A DNA stretch of 64,000 nucleotides from positions 75,457,696-75,521,695 of the forward strand of contig NC_084801.1 in NCBI RefSeq assembly GCF_963169125.1, read 5' to 3'. Below the pieces are notes generated by a model. The model searched no databases. It was not told where the DNA came from and saw only the letters and a program-made list of their open reading frames with translations. The position numbers and the translations under genes were made by a program. Numbering within the stretch: position 1 is the stretch's first letter; each line of letters opens with the position of its first letter. The stretch is from Humulus lupulus. Lineage: Eukaryota; Streptophyta; Magnoliopsida; Rosales; Cannabaceae. This document shows positions 34,301 to 44,914 of this stretch, piece after piece.

Positions 34301-37300
34301 TTCAGTTCCCACATAATGACTCGCTGGTGGTAACTTTTCAGCTCACCAACCGAAGGGTACGAAAGATATTGGTTGATAATGGGAGCTCAATAAATGTGCT
34401 ATTCAAATCCATCCTGGTAACGATGGGATTATCTATAACCGATCTTAAGGTGACCTTAATGACACTGTACAGATTCTCAAGTGAAGAAACAGCAACCATA
34501 TGGACAATCGGACTGGTGGTTACGCTAGGGGATGATACGCGAACCATTACTAAAATATCCGAGTTCGTTGTAATCGATTGTTCGGCTGCGTATAAGGAAA
34601 TTTTGGGATGACCCGCGCTGATAGTTTTTGAGGCCATCACCTAGATCTGACACCTGGCAATGAAGTTTCCCTCAACTTCAGGTATATGCACCGTAAGAGG
34701 AGACCAGCCGCTGGCAGAGAATGCTACAACATTTCCATGAAGGGGAAATCATAACCCGGGCAGCAGGCAATGGTTATAGTCAAGGGAGGAGAGGAGTCCC
34801 AGGTAATGGAAGTTACCAATGGGATGTAAGAACCTCAAAAAGGATATAACGAGGTCACCCAACAAGATGACATTGAAATGTGATTAGGCAAGGATAGGTC
34901 TGAGCTCCAAGCTGTGGAGGAGCTCGAGGAAATTAGTATCGACCTAGAAACACCTTCAAGAATTGTAAGAGTTGGGAAAAACCTTGGAGCTAAAAGGAAG
35001 GAGGAACTGGTCGAATTCTTGAGAAAGAACATGGACGTCTTCGCCTGGTCGCATGAAGAATGTGCCTGCAAAGTCCCAAAAATGAAGGCTTTTGGGCAGA
35101 GATTGGTCAGAAGCCTTAGAAGAAGAAGTAGCTCGCCTAGTTAAATGTAGATTTATCAGGGAAGCAAATATCTGGCCTTGGTTGCTAACCCCATTTTGGT
35201 CCCAAAGCAAAATGGGAAGTGGAGAACTTTTATTGACTTCTCCGATCTCAACAAAGCATGTCCTATGGACTGTTTCCCATTGCCTAAAATTTATCAGTTG
35301 GTAGACGTAACAGCCGGTCACGAGCTTATGTCTTTCATGGACACATATTATGGATATAACTAGATTACGATGAACCCTGTAGACCAAGACCATAACAGCT
35401 TCATGACTGAGCATAATGTATACTGCTACAAAGTTATGCCATTCGGGCGAAAGAATGCCGATGCAACATACCAACGATTAGTCAAAAACATATTCGTTAA
35501 CCAGATCGGGAAAAACATGGAGGTGTATTTTGATGATATGCTCGTTAATTCAAAAACTTCCAATAACCATGTGTCTGGCCTAGAAGAGTGTTTTGGCGGA
35601 CTAAGGAGGTACGACATGAAGTTAAATCCCCATAAGTGCCCTTTTAGAGTTCCGTCGGGAAAGTTTCTGGGGTTTATATTCAACACAAGAAGGATAGAGG
35701 AAAATCTAGAGAAAATCAAATCGTTATTGGAAATGCCTTTGCTTAGGTCGCATAAGAATGTATAGAGTTTAACTGGAAAAGTGGCAGACCTAAACCGCTT
35801 CGTTTCAAAATCCACTAACAAGTGTCTCACATTTTACAACTTTCTTGTAGTAAAAAAAAAGTTTGAGTGGACCTAAGAATGCGAACAGATGTTTTACGAC
35901 CTGAAATCTCACCTGACGAAAAATGCGGTCAGCGCTGTGTTAGTTTAAGATGAGAATAGGGCACAAAAACCAGTGTACTATGTAAGTAAAATAATTCTCG
36001 GAGCTGAGTCTCGATATTCATTAATAGAAAAGCTCAAACCATACTTTCAGGCCCACACCATCCACGTCTTAACCGATCAACCTTTAAGGCAGGTCTTGCA
36101 AAATCCTGAAACATCGAGACGTCTACTAAAGTGGGCCATCAAACTCATCTTGTTTGAGATACTATATATGCCAAGCACAACGATTAAAAGTGAAGCCCTC
36201 ACTGAATTCTTTGTCGAATGCACAAGTTTTCAAGACGAGCCGATAAGAGAACCAGTGCAAGAGTTGTGGAAAATCTTCGTTGATGGATCCTCTAACGAGA
36301 ACGGGTCAAGAGCTGGGATAATTATTATCTCACCTGAGGGGCATCATTTCCATAATGCTCTCAGATTCATAATCGAAGCATCCAATAACAAAGTCGAGTA
36401 CGAAACCCTATTGGCGGGAATAAGGGTGGCGAAAGAACTAATAGCAAAGATGATCCAATGTTATAGTGATTCCTAGCTCATGGTTAATCAAATGTTGGGG
36501 GAGTATCAAGCTCGCGGTATCAAGATGGTGGCTTACTTAGCTAAGGTTTAAGGGTGAGTTGTCTGAATTCAAGTTCAACTCCGTTGAACAAGTACCCCGC
36601 AAACAGAATTGCAATGCTGATGCTTTGGCTCGACTTGCTACCACCAAAGAGGTGGATAGAGTGATCATACTTCCAGTGGAGTTCTTTGAAAAACCAAGCA
36701 AAATAGCATAATCAGTTGACATCGAAATGATTGACATAAAACTGACATGGATGATCCCATAGTGGAGTACCTCACAACTGGTAAGTTACCCGACAATCGA
36801 AAGGGTGCAAGAAAGTTGCTATATCAAGCTCCACGGTTTGTTATGGTTGAAGGGACTCTATATCGACGAGGTTATTCGCTGCAAAACTTGGCTCTAAAGG
36901 TATTGAGACAAGGCTATTTTTGGCCTACGCTGACAAAGGATTCGGTCTCGTATGTGCAGAAATGTGAAAAATGCCAACGCTTCGCCACAACTTTCAGAGC
37001 AGCACCCATTGAGTTAACCATGATCTCATCCCCTTAGTCGTTTGCAGTATAGGGGATCGACTTGATTGGTTCTTTGTCAACATGAAAAGGAGGAGTTTCT
37101 TATGTTGTTATCGCCATCGACTACTTCACGAAGTGGGTTGAGGTTGAGCCTCTGGCGACCATAACCTCGAAGTGAGTCCTGGATTTCATCGTAAAGAATA
37201 TCATATGTTGATTTAGCCTCCCAAAGAAGAACGTGTCTGACAACGGAACTCAGTTCGATAGTGATCTCTTCAAAAACTTTTGTGAAAAATACGACATAAC

Positions 37301-40212
37301 CAAGAGTTTTTCGTCGGTAGCATGCCCGCAGTGTAATACCCTAGATAGCCAAGACTATTACACTGTGTATTTTAAATAGTTCAGGACTTTCTAATCAAGT
37401 CATTTGGACATAAACATGTTACTAAGGTAAATTAACGGATTAGGGTTAAATGATTTTGATCATAGGAATAGTTGTTTTTCATTAAAAAGTAAGAGTTTAT
37501 ACACGAGACCCAAAAAGGTGTTTTCAAGGTAATTACAACCCTCAAAATAATTACAAATGAAGCCAGCCTAAGTGGCAAAATACAATTTGGTTTTAGTCCC
37601 TATCAATCCCTCGGCCGTGGCAGTCGAGTAGCTACTAATGTACACACCACCCCTAAAGCTCTCCAACTCACGGCTGGTCCAGTTTTCACTTTCCCTTACC
37701 TACACCACGTAGCACCCGTGAGCCAAGGCTTAGCAAGAAAACTTAATTCACAAATACAAACGAATAACAATATATAAATTGTACCCTTAAATCGTTCAAT
37801 TCAACAACAACAGCTCACAATCAATAAGCTAGGCAATAATAATAATCTGCTCAGTTCAACATATAATTCAATCACAACATTCAGCACACTGAGTTAAGTG
37901 AAAAAAGGCACTTCTATTTATTTAAGAACGTTCAGGCCCGATACCCTTAGGCCGAGCCCTCTGGTTATTTAGCTGACCCCAAAACGCTTAGTCCGAGCTG
38001 CATTTCGCATGCTTAACATCAACCTCAGTTCCCTTAGGTCAGGCTTTCAAATCATATATAATATATAAATAGATTGTGGAACATGCAATCGATTGTAGCA
38101 TAAACAAGTGCCTATCCAGATATTTTCAAATACAAATATATTCATAGTCATAAGCATATTCGATAATAGGGGTCCAAGCCCTAATCACAACCCGGGTGCA
38201 GTTTTCTTACCTCGAGTCCTGAGCTGAAGATGAATGACGATCCCAAGCACGATCCTCAATCCCGAGCCTTAACGATAACCGTAGTCACAAAGCGATAATG
38301 GATAACAATTAAAACCTAAACCAATTACAAGCTTTAGAATAACATACTAGCCTCTGGTACCTCGAATTCTACTTAACTTGGTAGTAGAATCTTTCCCGAG
38401 CACTTAGGTTTGAGTTCCAAAGCCTAAAAACCTAATTTGGCTATTTCCCTCAATTAAAGCTGCAGCCCGCTACAAGTCAGAGAGCCTCAAGGCTCTCTCC
38501 TGGGGAACACGGGCTGCAGCGCGCCCCAACTTGCGTCGCGACGCTTGGATAATTTCAGAGACCCCTAGGGCCTTCTCACGCACACGGGTCACGGCGCCTG
38601 AAGAACAGGGCTGCAGCTCGAGCCCATAACCCAGAAATCCCTTACGTTTTTCTCGAGCAAATTCCACAAAAATCCATCCAAATCAAAACCTAAACCAAAA
38701 ATTGTGCCTAGAATCCACATCAATGCAACATGATCAACATAACTACCCCAAAAACTACTTCATAGCTTTATCAAAACCCCAAAACCATCCTAAGGTTTAA
38801 TCTCTAGAAATCCCCTTAAATAATAGCAAAAACTCAAAAAAACTAGCATAAAACCCTTACCTTGATTGTAATTCTGACCCTGAACTAAACCTCAAGTGAT
38901 CCTAGCTTTAAGTTCTTGGATTTATTGGCCAATTTCTCAAGAGATTCAAAATCCTCCAAAGCACCAAGGAAAGAAGGGAAAAACGAGAGAGAGAGAGAGG
39001 GAGAGAGAGAGAGAGAACTATGAGTGTCTTGATGTTTTCTACTCACTTCCTGACGTTTTCCTAAGTATATCACTTAACACAAAAGACCAAAATGCCCCTA
39101 AACTTATCCTTAGCCTTTTTAACACCACCAAGGGAAAAAATTCCTTTTGCCACCATTTTCTTGCTAAACCTCCAGTTGCCCTATAGATTCCCCACTAATC
39201 TCGACATACAAAAATGATCCCCAAATAATTACCTGTTACTCGGTAAATCCCAAATATATGCTAAGTTCCCAACATACCTCTAGGCTCACCCCGAGCCGGA
39301 TATTAGAACCTGTTGTGACTATTCCGCTAATCTGCTCACCAAGATCGCCTCAAGCCGAATTCTGCAAATATATCCACATAATAATGTGGTCTCAATCATT
39401 TAACACATAATCACATTTATACCCTCAACGGCTCAAAATTATAAATATGCCCTTATTAAAGAGAACGGGCCCACATGCATATTTAATACACATAAACATG
39501 CGTATATATTCATATTACCATATAAATCATGTATTCCACGTAGTCACACATTTTATCAATCAATTTCACACACATATATCCAATTATGCCCTCCTGACAC
39601 GTTAATCAAAGCACTAAGCCTTATTAGCAAATTTGGGACGTTACACACATGCTAATGGGCAGGTTGAGGTTGTAAACAAAACCCTACAGGTGAGCTTAAA
39701 AAGCGGTTTCATGAAGACAAGGAATTATGGCCCGAGTAGCTCCCACAAGTACTCTGGCCTATAGAACCTCACATCGCACCTCCACAGGATGTACCCCCTT
39801 CTCTCTGACCTTTGGAAGTGAGGCTATGCTCTCAATTAAGACACTAGTGACGACCCATAGACAAAAAACCTTTAAACAAGATCAAAACCACAAGCTACCC
39901 AGTGCATCCCTTGATATGATCGAGGAAAATCGTGAAGCATCACAATTGCAGTTTTCCCACTATCAGCAGAAAATCACTCGTTACTTCAACTCGAAGGTAA
40001 AAAGATGCAGACTCAGACCCTGTGATTTAATTCTCCCGAGGGTGTTTTTGGCAAGTAAAGATCCTAAGGATGGTGTGTTTGGACCGAATTGGGAAGGGTC
40101 ATACCATATCGTGGAAACCCTACGAGAAGGGACTTTTAAACTAGCTCAGTTGAATGGAGAAATAGTCCCACAGACCTGGAATGCCTTGCCCCGTAAAAAA
40201 TACTATCAATAG
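34300..40212 (+). pseudogene. E5 pol remnant, split by a solo LTR
   Basis: Protease (34327-34611; ILVDNGSSINVLF), RT (35178-35765; NGKWRTFIDFSDLNKACP; catalytic box YFDD instead of YVDD), RT-RNase H (35780-36130), archaeal-type RNase H (36270-36540; FVDGSSNENGSRAGI) and integrase (36747-37331 and 39646-40212; VSDNGTQFDSDLF, NWEGSYHIVETLREGTFKL, ...KKYYQ). The integrase N-terminal region goes from RRGYSL straight into the QNLALKVLRQGYFWP helix: about 30 residues present in E2, including the His part of the zinc finger, are deleted. Stops at about 35362, 35765, 36476 and elsewhere. The LTR at 37332-39645 splits the DDE core. Confidence 0.9.
37327..39650 (-). repeat. Solo LTR, 2314 bp, in E5 integrase
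   Basis: The body is 37332-39645, reading TGTAACGTCCCAAATT on the minus strand and ending ...GGGTATTACA. It is closely related to the 5' LTR at 60786-63202. Flanks are CGCAG (37327-37331) and CACAT (39646-39650): not identical, but both are one change from CGCAT, a plausible original TSD because the integrase frame then closes. It has a GC-rich block (38460-38630) and a GA microsatellite (38983-39016). No internal element sequence. It does not encode protein. Confidence 0.8.
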
Positions 40213-40991
40213 TAGATGGAAAATTTTCTTTTTTCTTTAATGTTTTTGGTACTGTTCCATGTAAAGCTTATTTATAAAAGTCATTTTCTCTTAATGACAT
40301 TGGATTTTTACGTAGTCAGGATTGTCATCTCATTATTGTAAAGTATCACGTGCTCATTTTGTAAATGCAACCTAGAACATTTATAAGTTCTGATCGCTTG
40401 GTGGCCACATAGCCGAAGAGAGCTTTTAAAAGAGTTTAGCATATTCGGATAAAATTTGGAAAAATTGATTATTCAACGAATTTTTAAAGTTCGGATTTTC
40501 AAAATAATTTTGAATACAAAATAAGTTGGGAAATTTATAAGACAAAAGAAAACCTAAAAGACAACTAGGAAACCCTGGATATAACCAATTTCGAGGCCTA
40601 ATTCTCAGCATGTACAATGCTATTAAGCAGACAAAACTCCTGGACACAACCATGTTCGAGGCCTGATTCCTAACAGGTATAACGCAATTAGGCAAGCAAA
40701 TTCTTAGGTGCAGCCAGAATATCAACTAAAATTATTTAAGTCGAGCCATCAAAATCCTGTCTCGATCTAAAGACAATATCTACGATTTTGATTGTGCAAG
40801 GATTTAAGATTCATAAACACGAGAAAATAATAGATTAAGGGGAACACAAATAGATCATAAGCTAACATATATGTACTTACAAGTATATAGTTATCTCGAG
40901 GAGGAAAAAACCTCAATCTAAGCCCGAAAGTGATGGTTTCAATCCTTAAGGACTTAATTACAGGAAAAAGAGTAAACAAAAAACAAATAGG
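40213..40991. other. E5 3' UTR, gene-free
   Basis: AT-rich sequence between the pol stop and the antisense-ORF end. Two similar phrases, near 40560-40600 and 40630-40680 (CCTGGATATAACCAATTTCGAGGCC and CCTGGACACAACCATGTTCGAGGCC in short), about 70 bp apart, suggest a decayed tandem repeat like that in E2. No other feature. Confidence 0.45.
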
Positions 40992-41095
40992 CATCATTGA
41001 GCTCGATCAACTTGCTCAAGTGATGTCACCTCCTTGTTGTCCCCATCAGTAGCTCCAAAAGCCTCGACGATCTCAGAAGGTTCCTGTGAGAATCG
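40992..41095 (-). pseudogene. C-terminal end of the E5 antisense ORF
   Basis: On the minus strand an open frame reads QEPSEIVEAFGATDGDNKEV and ends at a TGA near 40998. It is acidic, like the C-terminal tails of the antisense genes of E2 (17600-17687) and E4 (57760-57698). It sits at the expected place, converging on pol. The copia LTR starting at 41096 removes everything upstream. Short and supported mainly by position and composition. Confidence 0.45.
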
Positions 41096-42992
41096 TGTTA
41101 GGAGTATGTCCTGAAAGCATGTAAAAGACATTTATTATTTCGATGAATAAATAAAAATACAATGGTCAATTATTGTTATATTTAGATTATTAAATTATTG
41201 TTTTGAATAATTTTGTAAATATCAGAAAAATTCCATATTCATTATTGAGGATGTGATCTTGTATTAGTACGAGAGAATTAAGATCACATGAATGAATAAA
41301 AATAGTCAACAACAACAAATTGAAGTTATGGAATTCTTTAATTGGGGTTGTAAGTACGTTTGCTGAGTATCATGTTGATACAAATAATCTAGATTCGGAA
41401 TATTGATGTGGTAAGACATCTCGATAAAGGTGTTTTATATAATATGATTATATATGACATGGACTGATATGAATAAAAGTCTTTATCCAAAAACCATTTA
41501 ATAATAAAGACTTTTAATTCATATCATAACTGATGATCATTTATAGATCAACCTAAATCCTGAGTGTTCATGAACTATTGTTCATGTTTATTAAATCTTT
41601 TGATTCATTCATTAAGGTCTCTTCATAGAATGAGGCTAATGACTTTTGTTTTGGAGATTTAATATCATGGATGGCTGGGAACATGTATCAACAATATGGA
41701 ATCTAATCTTTCCTAGAGGATCGTATATTAGTTCCCTTAAGGGTTAATTCTGGAACTGAATGATTTTGAGCTCAAATCTATAATTAGATTATAGATTAAT
41801 TATTCACTAGTGAATTAATGGTACTTAAGGAATAAGAAGTAAATTAGAAAGGTAAAGTGGTAATTATTCCATTCTAATTTATGAACTAATTAATTAGAGG
41901 GTTGAACTATTGTAAGATGGTTATATTAATGGACGACTTAAAATAAGATTTCTATAAAAGTATATCTATACATAAAGAGTTCAATTCTGAATTTATAGTG
42001 GAGAAATATCATAATTAATAAATTAACTATTATAATTAAAGATTTTAATTATTTAGTTTCAATTTATTGGAGCTTAATATTATAGGTCCATAGTCCCCGA
42101 AATGGCTCAAACAAACACTGACAAAGATAAATACAAAAATGAGCAAAATTACTTATTTGATAAGTAAAATATTTTTCTATGCACCAAACATAATTATTGT
42201 ATAATTATTTATAATTAATTAATTATTTGATTTAACAAAAATATAATTAATTTTGAATTAATTTATTTTTGGGATTTTGGTATTTAAATAATAATAAAAA
42301 TTTGGAAAAATCACATGCCTTCCTTGGCATGTGGTACACGTGTAGCACAGTGCACAATCACTGTGCTACATGCATAAGAAGCTCATGGCAGTTTCTTAGT
42401 TCCACAATTTTAGTTATTTAAATATGAAATAAATAATGAGATATTGTAATATGATTAAAATATTATTATTTAAACAAAATCTGATAATTGATCAGTTATT
42501 TTCAAATTGTTTAAAATAACTAATATTTTATTTTTAATATATTGGATATATTAAATATAGGAGATCAGTTTTTCAGAACGAGACTCTTCAGTGATAGAAA
42601 ATATATCGTGAAATCTCCCTGAGAGAAATAGAACAGTGATACAAGCATAGGTCACTGTTCTTCACAAACTTAGGTCCAAACTTTACCAGATCTCATGTAT
42701 TGAGAACATCTGATAAATAGATTTTGCCTATTGTTTTGTATACCGAGCCCACACTCGTTCTTTGTGTGTTGAGAACATTTTGGAAGACCCTGGTGTGAGA
42801 TCTCAAGGATTTTTTTCGTACAAAAAGATAGTAGCAAGGAAGGACTTGTGGGGTTATTTTCTATTCATATCTTTGATTCAATATATATATGTATGTGAAG
42901 AAGTATATCTAGAAATCCTGTGGGGTTAACTTAACAATTTTGATTGTTGTTCCGCTGCGTATAATCTCTAATGTGATCTATAAAAACCAACA
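41096..42992 (+). repeat. Ty1/copia 5' LTR, 1897 bp
   Basis: Starts TGTTAGGAGTATG and ends AAAACCAACA, followed after 2 bases by a tRNA-Met-like primer site. The related minus-strand LTR at about 28100-29950 supports its copia identity. Contains an inverted TAGCACAGTGCACAATCACTGTGCTA hairpin near 42334-42370. No coding sequence. Confidence 0.85.
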
Positions 42993-42994
42993 AA

Positions 42995-43006
42995 TGGTAC
43001 CAGAGC
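42995..43006 (+). promoter_or_regulatory. Copia primer binding site, tRNA-Met type
   Basis: TGGTACCAGAGC, one base different from the standard initiator-Met site TGGTATCAGAGC seen at 63206-63217. It marks the start of the internal region of the copia element; everything beyond 43463 of that element is lost or displaced by E3. Confidence 0.8.
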
Positions 43007-43463
43007 CATCTTCACATATATATATATATATATATTGAATCTGTGTGGGTTTAGTTTTATGCATTTATTTATTTTTGATGAATGAATGGATGGCTTAATA
43101 TGATTGAATGCATGGGAATGTTGAATCGTTAATTGTATGGTGTTTTTGGGTTAGGATTTTTTTATGATTAGATCATTGTGTAAACCATAAAGGGGAATAT
43201 GATTTATGTGATTTTATTTGGTTTTTGACACCATAAAATTGTAATTCCGATCACACAAAGTCAAAACGGAGCCCGGGATTCAGAATTCAGCCACCGTTCC
43301 TTCCGGGGGCATCGTACGAATGGGTCCGTATGGATCCGTACAGTTCCGTACAAATGGGCCCCGACAACATTTTTTGATGCCACGTGTCCCCGTCTTATTG
43401 GTCCAGAATTTTTTTACTTTTCTGAAATTAATATGTTATTTCTAAAAATTTTAAAATGTTAAG
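43007..43463 (+). other. Copia leader, no gene
   Basis: Untranslated leader after the PBS. Contains an AT dinucleotide microsatellite (43015-43036) and a 5-fold CCGTA/CGTACG-like motif at 43312-43355. E3 begins at 43464, before any gag start appears. The 5 bases before E3 are TTAAG (43459-43463). Confidence 0.5.
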
Positions 43464-44064
43464 TGTTGACCCAGATTTTGGCCAACTAACACGGAGTCAA
43501 AATACGCTTGACGTGGAAGAATACGTTGAAAAGAATGTGATGACGAAAATAATAAGAACACAAGATTTTATAGTGGTTCGGCCCCAGGATCTGGTAATAA
43601 CCTACGTCCACTTAGATTGTTATTGATATAAGATCCAAAGGAGTGATCAAAGAACTAGGGTTCAATGAGTTTCACCAACCTCTGAAGAACAATACAATAT
43701 AACTAGTTTGATAACTCTAATCTCAAGTGATCTGAAAGTCAGAAAAGAAGAAAAGGCTCCTCTTCCCTGAGCCCTCTTCTTCTATTTATAAGCTCAGGGA
43801 AGATTTACATTGATTTGTTACAGATATTCTTTCCTAAATAATCAGATACTCAAGAAATCATGGGAGATAATTTTGGATTCCATCATAACTGCCTATGATT
43901 TCCTCCGCGTATAATGTGCGTACGACCAGGCTGGTCGTATAAAGAAACCGATCGCATGATACTGAATGTCTTCCTGGTCAATAGTCGAACACAGATTCTG
44001 CCAGGTGTCAGCCACGTGTAATTAATACCTGCCATGTCATTCACTTCTGATTTTTGGGATAACA
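43464..44064 (-). repeat. E3 3' LTR, 601 bp
   Basis: Minus strand TGTTATCCCAAAA (44064) to GGGTCAACA (43464). TATA element TTATAAATAG on the minus strand at 43791-43782. Matches the partial 5' LTR at 56865-57292; the last 173 bp near 44064 have no partner there. Confidence 0.9.
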
Positions 44065-44080
44065 TTTGCCTCCCAAGTTT
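44065..44080 (-). promoter_or_regulatory. E3 polypurine tract
   Basis: Minus strand AAACTTGGGAGGCAAA directly before the 3' LTR. It corresponds to the E2 tract at 14032-14046. Confidence 0.75.
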
Positions 44081-44297
44081 GTTTAGTGCGACCAGCAATA
44101 AAGAAACTTAAGGGAACAACCGTTCACATCCCCATGATGTCTGTCAGAATCCCCGTGCATTTTCGAAAATCGTGATATAATTATGTTTAATCAAGTCTTT
44201 TCGGTTTCCAAAAAGGAAATTTGACGGCTTATACACTTTCCCACGTTTCGAAAGTGGGAAGTGATGATTACTGCCTTTTGGCTATCCCTTCAATCCC

Positions 44298-44306
44298 TAT
44301 AAGTAG
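44298..44306 (+). promoter_or_regulatory. TATA-like box of the E3 antisense gene
   Basis: TATAAGTAG on the plus strand, 233 bp inside the LTR border. The leader from about 44330 to the donor at 44464 has no ATG, as in E2. Confidence 0.55.
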
Positions 44307-44914
44307 GCTTTTTGTCTCCTTTAAGAAATTTTTATTCACCATCTTTGCCAATACTTTCAAGAACTTGCACCAGAGTTCAGAGCTTCGAAAACTAGTCTGT
44401 CGTCTAGCCGAAGGTCTTCCGGTCCGAGTTTCCATCTTCTTCCGAATCTCCATCTTCGCCTAGGTAAGAACTTCGTTCTTTAAGCTTTCTATTACGCCAT
44501 GCATGCCGTTTCTGTGCTCTGTGACTTCTGCTTTCTTGAATAGGGTTTTAAGGGTTTTTTGGTATAAACCACCTAGTGCTTGGTAAAAATGTGTTTTTAT
44601 GCTTCATATAGGTTAAGACTATAGTTTGATATTTAGGATCTCTAGTTTGGGACGTTAGGTTGACGAAAGATTCAACCTTTAAGCCAGGTGAAAAAACCGA
44701 AATTTTTTCCCGCCCCTCAGGAGTCGAAAAAAGTTCTCTTTTCAGAAAACAGTTTACTTTCCTTTTTTTTTATCCGTCTTTCAAACTACCCACATTGAAC
44801 TTAGCGTAAGATTAGGATGTTGCTGGTTATTTAGGCACGAGCAACGTTATCCCAATCTTCCACACTACTTCGTGGATTGTGTCTTATCTCCTCCATTGTC
44901 TGTTTGCAGTTCAT

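Larger units (their letters stand above)
31095..41095 (+). mobile_element. Tat-lineage element E5, decayed, right end lost
   Basis: Plus strand: 5' LTR (about 31095-31794), PBS-like box, gag (31860 onward), pol to the ...KKYYQ stop at 40212, a gene-free 3' UTR, and the C-terminal end of an antisense ORF (41095-40992). A copia LTR begins at 41096 and the 3' LTR is missing. A solo LTR (37332-39645) interrupts integrase. The coding region has many stops. Gag and pol match E1 and E2 by order and motifs. It lies in an older copia element whose RT ends at about 31090. Confidence 0.85.

Noticed and set aside
38983..39016. GA repeat as a promoter element
   Set aside because: A plain microsatellite inside a solo LTR; function cannot be supported.
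43312..43355. CGTACG-like repeats as an origin or binding array
   Set aside because: Only a few imperfect copies in a copia leader; no further support.
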